Notes under the pieces: model-generated
Seen by the model: only the letters and a program-made list of their open reading frames with translations
Databases searched by the model: none
What the model was told of the DNA's origin: nothing
Assembly (NCBI RefSeq): GCF_004000885.1
Contig: NZ_BIMC01000019.1
Span: forward strand, 1 to 64,000
Source: Paenibacillus glucanolyticus NBRC 15330
GTDB taxonomy: Bacteria > Bacillota > Bacilli > Paenibacillales > Paenibacillaceae
Reading direction: 5' to 3'
DNA length: 64,000 nucleotides
Part shown: positions 58,797 to 64,000 of the stretch, piece after piece
How the letters are laid out: each line of letters begins with the position of its first letter
Position numbering within the stretch: the first letter of the stretch is position 1
Position numbers and translations under genes: made by a program

Positions 58797-60179
58797 ATGC
58801 AAACATTACTGCTATGGTTGTTTTACCTTTCATCTTTTTATGCATTTATTCCCGGCATCCTGACCCGAATATTTGGTTTCCGAGTATTTCGCAGGGGCAC
58901 AGGCACAAACGAGTTCGCCTTAACCTTTGATGATGGGCCTGATCCTCTCTATACGCCAAGGCTTCTGGATCTTCTGAAGCAGTATGATATGAAAGCGACC
59001 TTTTTTCTGGTTGGTTCCCATGCAGAGAAACATCCAGAAGTTGTAAAACGCATTCATCGCGAAGGCCATCTGATCGGGATCCATAACTATGTTCACAAGA
59101 GCAACTGGCTGATGAGACCTGTGACGGTTCGTAAGCAAGTAAAGCGAACGGATGATATTATCTACACCATAACCGGTGAACGTTCTGGGTATTACCGACC
59201 GCCTTGGGGAATTGTGAATCTGTTCGATTTTGCCAAGAATACCGGTTGTCGCATCATCTTGTGGTCATCCATGTTTAATGACTGGCGCAGTAAGATCGGC
59301 GCTGACAAACTGACTCAGCGAATGCTAGCCAAGCTTCGCGGCGGCGAGGTGATGCTGCTTCATGACTGCGGGACGACCATGGGAGCAAACCCGGACGCAC
59401 CGGAGCAGATGCTCATCGCATTGGAGCGTGTACTGAATGCCGCAGAGCAGAAGGGGATGAGAAGTATCCGAATCGACGATATGATGGCTAAGGAGAGCAA
59501 AGCGAAAGCGAGGAAGCTGTCTCCTCTGAAGCGCGTGATGGTTTCATTGTGGCTTTTGTGGGAAAAAGTCTTTCATGCCGTGTTTGCACTCGAAACGGTC
59601 TCTCCTTCAGACCCGATGCTCCATTTCCGTAAACGGCCGTTTGCCGGGAAAACCGTCGTGATGGAGGATGGAAGCCGCCTGGAAAAGGGAGACGAGGTCC
59701 TTGAGCTTCATTTTGACAACAAAAAATTGTTCGAGATTGGCAGCCGCTCCCGTTCGGAGGTGCAGCTTGCGATTAAAATGATTCGCGCCGTGCAGAACGA
59801 TCTGCCTTCCCTCGCCAATATGGTGCTGGAGCGGCCCGAATTCAAAGATGTCAAAGGCTTGTATGCCGTTACCATGATTTCACGGGGACCAGAGCAGTTC
59901 GGATTTCATGTCATGGATTTACCGCGGGGGCTGTTCGCAAGTTCGACCAGACTGTATCTTAAACTGCTGCTCAGTGTTATTCATCCCAAAGGTCAGGCCC
60001 GCCTGAAGGAAGGAAGCCAGATGATGGAGCCGAAAATGCTCATGATGCCAGTGGACGTTCTGATCGAACGTTATGCTGAGAAGAAGACACAGGTTCAGCC
60101 TCCAAAGGAGGAGCCGAAGCAATTGCAGCAGGAACAGATGGGGGATTTGGCAGTTGCCAGCGCATCGCAAGGAATGTAA
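58797..60179 (+). CDS. Polysaccharide deacetylase family protein with C-terminal extra domain
   Basis: A membrane-linked CE4 deacetylase of 460 residues. An N-terminal hydrophobic segment (TLLLWLFYLSSFYAFIPGIL) anchors or exports it. The NodB domain spans about 38-240 with D45-D46 in ALTFDDGPDP, H96/H100 in IGIHNYVHKSN, RPPWG and VMLLHD. A C-terminal region (about 265-440, LEKGDEVLELHFDNKKLFEI) resembles the YkoP domain found fused to such enzymes. Target is probably a cell-wall or surface glycan. ATG 58797 has GGGGA 6 nt upstream; an earlier in-frame start has none. A Gln/Glu-rich tail ends the protein. Confidence 0.88.
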   Translation: MQTLLLWLFYLSSFYAFIPGILTRIFGFRVFRRGTGTNEFALTFDDGPDPLYTPRLLDLLKQYDMKATFFLVGSHAEKHPEVVKRIHREGHLIGIHNYVHKSNWLMRPVTVRKQVKRTDDIIYTITGERSGYYRPPWGIVNLFDFAKNTGCRIILWSSMFNDWRSKIGADKLTQRMLAKLRGGEVMLLHDCGTTMGANPDAPEQMLIALERVLNAAEQKGMRSIRIDDMMAKESKAKARKLSPLKRVMVSLWLLWEKVFHAVFALETVSPSDPMLHFRKRPFAGKTVVMEDGSRLEKGDEVLELHFDNKKLFEIGSRSRSEVQLAIKMIRAVQNDLPSLANMVLERPEFKDVKGLYAVTMISRGPEQFGFHVMDLPRGLFASSTRLYLKLLLSVIHPKGQARLKEGSQMMEPKMLMMPVDVLIERYAEKKTQVQPPKEEPKQLQQEQMGDLAVASASQGM

Positions 60180-60242
60180 GTAGATAGATCGGACTTTTTG
60201 CTGCTATCATGATTGATCATTACATTGAATGTTCATGGATAT

Positions 60243-60296
60243 AAAAAAGGGGGTTATTCCCGCAGGCTGTTCAATGCCTGCGAGGAATAACCCCCT
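60243..60296 (-). terminator. Terminator after ilvD (minus strand)
   Basis: GGGGGTTATTCC and GGAATAACCCCC with an inner CGCAGGC/GCCTGCG helix. On the minus strand it is followed by TTTTTT, so it mainly serves ilvD. Confidence 0.92.
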
Positions 60297-60310
60297 CTGC
60301 TATGCTGTAA

Positions 60311-61999
60311 TTAGATTTTCAATACGCCGCCTGAGCTTGCATTCGTTACAAGCTTCGAATAGCGGGCGAGGTAACCGGTTTTAACTTTTGGCTCGAAATC
60401 GACCCATTTGCTGCGGCGAATCGCCATTTCTTCATCGCTGACGCCTAGCAATTGAATCGTGCGGTTGATCAGATCAAGCTCAATGATATCGCCATCTTCA
60501 ACGAATGCGATAGGTCCGCCTTCGGCAGCTTCCGGCGAGATATGACCGATACTGATACCACGGGAAGCACCGGAGAAGCGTCCGTCCGTGATCAGGCCGA
60601 CTTTGGCTCCAAGACCCATACCGGCGATTTGCGAGGTTGGTGCCAGCATTTCCGGCATACCCGGCCCGCCTTTAGGACCTTCATAACGAATGACAACCAC
60701 ATGACCTTCCTTGACTTTGCCGTTGGCAATGCCACTAAGCGCCTCATCCTGGGAGTTGAAGCAGATGGCAGGCCCCTTGTGATACCCGCCAACCGACGCA
60801 TCAACAGCGCCGACCTTGATGATGGAACCTTCAGGAGCCAGGTTGCCGTACAGGACAGCGAGTCCGCCGCGCTCGGAATAAGGACTGTCAATCGGATGGA
60901 TAACGTTGGTGTCCTGGATTTCACAGCCTTCCACGTTCTCCGCCAGCGTCTTGCCGGTTACGGTGATACGATCTCCATGCAATGCACCCGGTTTCTTGAG
61001 GAGCTCGTGCAGGACCGCACTAACACCGCCTGCCAAGTGTACATCCTCGATAAAATAATCCGAAGCTGGGGCGAGTTTGGAGATGTGAGGAACACGGTCG
61101 GCAACTTCATTGATACGCTCAAGCGGATAGTCGAGACCAGCTTCATGAGCAAGTGCCAACGTATGCAGCACCGTATTGGTGGAACCGCCCATGGCCATAT
61201 CCAGTGCAAACGCGTTGTCAATCGCTTCAACCGTTACGATATCACGCGGCTTGAGGTCCATTTTCACAAGTTCCATCAATTGTTTAGCTGATTGTTTTAC
61301 GAATTCCTTACGCTCTTCAGCGATGGCAAGGATTGTACCGTTACCCGGCAGAGCCAGACCCAGCGCCTCGGCAAGGCAGTTCATGGAATTGGCCGTGAAC
61401 ATGCCCGAACAGGATCCGCAAGTAGGACATCCAAATTGTTCCAATTCCAGCAGCTCAGCATCATTGATTTTACCAACCTGGTGAGCGCCGACTCCTTCAA
61501 ATACAGAGGTCAGGGACAATTTGCGTCCTTTGCTGTCCACGCCGGCCTTCATCGGTCCGCCGCTGACAAAAACTGTCGGGATGTTAACGCGAAGGGCGCC
61601 CATCAGCATGCCCGGCGTGATTTTGTCGCAGTTCGGAATGCAGACCATACCGTCGAACCAGTGAGCGGATACGACCGTCTCCAAGGAGTCCGCGATGATC
61701 TCGCGGCTTGGCAGTGAGTAACGCATGCCGATATGTCCCATGGCGATGCCGTCATCAACCCCAATGGTGTTGAATTCGAATGGAACGCCGCCCGCTTCAC
61801 GAATCGCTTCTTTCACGATTTTTCCGAATTCCTGCAGATGCACATGACCGGGAACGATGTCGATGTAGGAGTTACATACGGCGATAAACGGTTTGCCGAA
61901 ATCCTCTTCCTTAACGCCTGCTGCACGCAGAAGGCTGCGGTGCGGTGCGCGGTCAAAGCCTTTCTTGATCATGTCTGAACGCATTTTTTTGGTTGCCAT
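60311..61999 (-). CDS. ilvD: Dihydroxy-acid dehydratase
   Basis: IlvD makes the 2-keto acid precursors of valine, leucine and isoleucine. The 562 residues show the Fe-S ligands: Cys in FIAVCNSYIDIVPGH, Cys in VCIPNCDKITPGMLM and Cys in FGCPTCGSCSGMFTANSMN. The C-terminal GRFSGASRGISIGHISPEA is conserved. GGGGGGAAATCG precedes the ATG. No other ilv or leu genes are adjacent, so it is a lone biosynthetic gene here. Confidence 0.97.
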   Translation of the reverse strand: MATKKMRSDMIKKGFDRAPHRSLLRAAGVKEEDFGKPFIAVCNSYIDIVPGHVHLQEFGKIVKEAIREAGGVPFEFNTIGVDDGIAMGHIGMRYSLPSREIIADSLETVVSAHWFDGMVCIPNCDKITPGMLMGALRVNIPTVFVSGGPMKAGVDSKGRKLSLTSVFEGVGAHQVGKINDAELLELEQFGCPTCGSCSGMFTANSMNCLAEALGLALPGNGTILAIAEERKEFVKQSAKQLMELVKMDLKPRDIVTVEAIDNAFALDMAMGGSTNTVLHTLALAHEAGLDYPLERINEVADRVPHISKLAPASDYFIEDVHLAGGVSAVLHELLKKPGALHGDRITVTGKTLAENVEGCEIQDTNVIHPIDSPYSERGGLAVLYGNLAPEGSIIKVGAVDASVGGYHKGPAICFNSQDEALSGIANGKVKEGHVVVIRYEGPKGGPGMPEMLAPTSQIAGMGLGAKVGLITDGRFSGASRGISIGHISPEAAEGGPIAFVEDGDIIELDLINRTIQLLGVSDEEMAIRRSKWVDFEPKVKTGYLARYSKLVTNASSGGVLKI

Positions 62000-62179
62000 G
62001 ATGTCGATTTCCCCCCAGATCTATTATAAAATTGTTGCGCTTTAGCGCGGTCTTCCGGCAAAGCAGCCGGGTACCTGTGAACAGCGAATAGGTTTTAAAT
62101 GAGTCTATCACAAAAAGGTAGGTTTTTCTACATGATATTAATTAGGAAACAATGGAGGGAGGCCTGTTGCTGCGGCATG

Positions 62180-62211
62180 AAAAGAGCCTGTCCCATGAAT
62201 GGGAGCAGGCT
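62180..62211 (-). terminator. Terminator after the KGG-repeat gene (minus strand)
   Basis: AGCCTG-TCCCA and TGGGAGCAGGCT pair with one bulge and a TGAA loop. On the minus strand it is followed by CTTTTC. Confidence 0.7.
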
Positions 62212-62231
62212 GCTCATTCGAGTGTTTATCA

Positions 62232-62477
62232 TTATTTCTTGCCGCCTTTGCGGCCGATTTCCTGATAGAATTCACGATCATGATTCCGCGAGGTGGCTTC
62301 GCCGCCTTTCTGACCGATTTCCTGGTAAAACTCGCGGCTGTGGTTTTTGGACGTCGCTTTGCCGCCCTTTTTGCCGATTTCCTTATAGAACTCGCGGCTA
62401 TGATTCTTTGCTGTCGCTTCGCCGCCAAGACGTCCAGCTTCTTCGCGGGTCATCTTGCGATTGCCGTTTTGTGCCAT
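62232..62477 (-). CDS. KGG-repeat stress protein (GsiB-like)
   Basis: A hydrophilic 81-residue protein made of repeats. Three near-identical units of 20 residues follow each other, each with GGxATxxNHxREFYxEIGxK and a GG pair. The first unit is partial (MTREEAGRLGGEATAKNH). Such KGG motifs occur in GsiB of B. subtilis, Con-10 and similar desiccation and starvation proteins. GsiB is part of the general stress response. ATG 62477 is 9 nt after AAAGGAG. The gene lies between the divergent ilvD end and the HAD gene with its own terminator. Confidence 0.88.
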   Translation of the reverse strand: MAQNGNRKMTREEAGRLGGEATAKNHSREFYKEIGKKGGKATSKNHSREFYQEIGQKGGEATSRNHDREFYQEIGRKGGKK

Positions 62478-62681
62478 CACAAATCACTCCTTTACCGTCG
62501 TATTTGCTATGCGTATATGTTACTTACCACGACTTATTTGTCATGAATCAAAACAATCGACTAAAGATTGGTAAATGTCAGTTTGGGATGAATTTCTGAA
62601 GGAAAGCGGCAATTCCGCTTAAATCAGAGTTTATTTCATGGTTTAATAAGAGTATGATCATGAATAGGATAGGGAGGTTTT

Positions 62682-63461
62682 ATGACATTGCCGTTTTTTC
62701 AAGTGAAGGGACACTCCATTCCCATTCCCTGCAAAGCGATCTTGTTTGATAAAGACGGTACGCTGCTCCATTTCATGGCGCTGTGGGGAGGCTGGGCCGA
62801 GTATGTCCTCAAGTACATGGAGGAGCGGCTGGGGCTGATGGGAGCCGGCTTCACGCTGCCCACAGAGAAGGTGCTGGGCACAAAGCATGATGAAAGCGGG
62901 CGCGTGTCCGGTTACGATGTCAGGGGGCCGCTCGCCATGGGGACCGTGGAAGAGACGACGGGGCTGCTGGCATGGCAACTGTACGCAGCGGGAATGCCTT
63001 GGAACGAAGCCATTGTGCAGGTCAATCAGATCACGAAAAATGCGATGTATGAAGTTCGTCAGCGAAAACCGGCATTTCCGATGCCGGGGCTGGAGGATTT
63101 TCTGAGGAAATGCAGTTTGGCCTCTGTGAAAATGGCAGTGGTCACGTCCGATCAGACCTCGGGTGCACTGGAACAGCTGGAGTGGATGGGGCTGCGCTCT
63201 TATTTTACCGTCATTATAGGAAGAGATCAGGTTGGAAACGGTAAGCCGCATCCGGAGATGACCGAAACGGCATGCGGTCTCCTCGGAGTGAAGCCGGAAG
63301 AAACGGTTGTCATCGGTGACAGCAATGGGGATATGCAGATGGCCAAACAAGCAGGTGCGGCCCTGGCCGTAGGGTTGTTGACGGATGAAGGGGACACATC
63401 ACATCTAACAGATGCCGATGTTGTCATATCCGATTATAATGAATTAGACGTGCACAGGTAG
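62682..63461 (+). CDS. HAD family phosphatase (phosphoglycolate phosphatase-like)
   Basis: A 259-residue haloacid dehalogenase fold protein. Motif I is LFDKDGTLLHF with both Asp residues, motif II is the Ser in VVTSDQTSG, motif III is Lys in GNGKPHPEM, and motif IV is VIGDSNGDMQMAKQAG. A helical cap lies at about 40-115. Substrate cannot be read from sequence; the layout fits phosphoglycolate phosphatases or pyrophosphatases of the same branch. AGGGAGG precedes the ATG. It lies 36 bp upstream of the sirtuin gene, suggesting one transcript. Confidence 0.85.
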   Translation: MTLPFFQVKGHSIPIPCKAILFDKDGTLLHFMALWGGWAEYVLKYMEERLGLMGAGFTLPTEKVLGTKHDESGRVSGYDVRGPLAMGTVEETTGLLAWQLYAAGMPWNEAIVQVNQITKNAMYEVRQRKPAFPMPGLEDFLRKCSLASVKMAVVTSDQTSGALEQLEWMGLRSYFTVIIGRDQVGNGKPHPEMTETACGLLGVKPEETVVIGDSNGDMQMAKQAGAALAVGLLTDEGDTSHLTDADVVISDYNELDVHR

Positions 63462-63497
63462 ACGTGATATTTTTAGGGCTGTACGGAGGTGTTTAGA

Positions 63498-64000
63498 GTG
63501 GAGAACAGGGAGAAGATCGAGCAGTTGGCAACATGGATCGAAGCGAGCGACTACATTGTTTTTTTCGGGGGCGCCGGTACCTCCACGGAGAGCGGAATAC
63601 CTGACTTCCGTTCAGCAGCCGGGCTTTACCAGAGCGAGCATCAATCGCCATATCCGCCGGAGGTTATGCTTAGCCACACGTTTTTTATGAAGCATCCGGA
63701 CGTGTTTTATGATTTTTACCGAAGCAAGATGCTTCATCCGAATGCACAGCCAAACGGCTGTCACCGGCTATTGTCGAGGCTTGCATTTGACGGGAAACTG
63801 AAAGCGGTGATTACGCAAAATATCGACGGACTCCATCAGAGCGCAGGATGCTCCGATGTGATGGAGCTTCACGGCTCTGTACACCGCAATTATTGCATGG
63901 ATTGCGCAAGGTTCTACAGCCTGCAGGATATTATGGACATTAAGGAAGTTGTCCCGCGCTGCAAGGAATGCGGTGGGCTGATCAGACCGGATGTCGTGCT
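63498..64000 (+). CDS. NAD-dependent protein deacylase (sirtuin), 5' part
   Basis: The gene runs out of the window; 167 codons are seen. The product is a Sir2 family lysine deacylase: GAGTSTESGIPDFRS near residue 26 binds NAD, TQNIDGLHQSAG follows, and the catalytic His lies in ELHGSVHRNYC. The zinc cysteines are C-M-D-C and C-K-E-C. GTG start 63498 has GGAGGT 7 nt upstream. It probably removes acetyl groups from metabolic enzymes in the cytoplasm. Closest named family is CobB/SrtN. Confidence 0.95.
   Translation, partial: MENREKIEQLATWIEASDYIVFFGGAGTSTESGIPDFRSAAGLYQSEHQSPYPPEVMLSHTFFMKHPDVFYDFYRSKMLHPNAQPNGCHRLLSRLAFDGKLKAVITQNIDGLHQSAGCSDVMELHGSVHRNYCMDCARFYSLQDIMDIKEVVPRCKECGGLIRPDVV

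Noticed and set aside
1..64000. CRISPR array or prophage
   Set aside because: No regularly spaced direct repeats, cas genes, phage structural genes or integrase with attachment sites were seen. The only mobile element recognised is the IS3-family copy at 38674-39972.

Overview
This window looks like part of the chromosome of a spore-forming Gram-positive bacterium of the order Bacillales, most likely Paenibacillus or a close relative. Three things support this. Sporulation genes (bofC, spoVB, a SpoIID-like protein) lie among housekeeping genes. The gene order follows the Bacillus subtilis block bofC-ruvAB-queA-tgt-yajC-yrzE-yrbG-spoVB-comN-secDF-recJ-apt-relA-dtd-hisS-aspS-yrvM-rarA-cymR-nifS-alaS-yrzL-yrrK-yrzB-mltG-yrrNO-pbpI almost step by step. 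It differs from B. subtilis in having a canonical ruvC, separate secD and secF genes, and a full class III nrdDG pair. The genus is an inference from gene content, because no rRNA lies in the window.

Layout. 1-8150: two tRNAs, bofC, then ruvCAB, a SpoIID/SPOR protein, queA, tgt and yajC (Holliday junction processing, queuosine, protein export). 8290-19510: a TIGR04086 membrane protein, a DUF421 protein with a serine-rich linker, spoVB, comN, secD-secF, a CDF-family protein whose metal site looks degenerate, recJ-apt, and uraA on the minus strand. 19697-28750: relA, dtd, two stress-type genes, and a T-box-controlled hisS-aspS-tcdA operon. 28920-38410: helD, a 43-residue membrane protein, rarA, a PCYCGC lipoprotein, an nrdDG operon with an FNR-type palindrome and two NrdR boxes, then mnmA (minus) and cymR. 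38420-41800: an AT-richer accessory segment with a complete IS3-family element, an unknown membrane protein, an unknown secreted protein and a possible gene remnant; it separates cymR from nifS. 41855-53190: nifS, a PRC-barrel protein, a zinc-ribbon protein, a YrrI-type transporter, T-box-controlled alaS, ireB, ruvX, two DUF1292 genes, mltG and the U32 pair trhP1/trhP2. 53400-64000: a chemoreceptor, pbpI overlapping a YtvI-like gene tail to tail, a polysaccharide deacetylase, ilvD (minus), a KGG-repeat stress protein (minus), a HAD phosphatase and the first part of a sirtuin gene.

How the genes work together. Much of the window serves tRNA biology: queA/tgt (queuosine), nifS/mnmA (2-thiouridine), trhP1/trhP2 (5-hydroxyuridine), tcdA (cyclic t6A), dtd, and the hisS, aspS and alaS synthetases. 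Genome maintenance is covered by ruvABC, ruvX, recJ, rarA and helD. The best regulatory readings are the two T-boxes, the consensus promoters of secD, relA, hisS and alaS, and the nrdDG control region. The most distinctive structural event is the IS3-family insertion in the loop of a perfect 15-bp terminator hairpin, with a 4-bp target duplication. I did not find a clearly new multi-gene system, CRISPR array or prophage; the least explained part is the segment between cymR and nifS.
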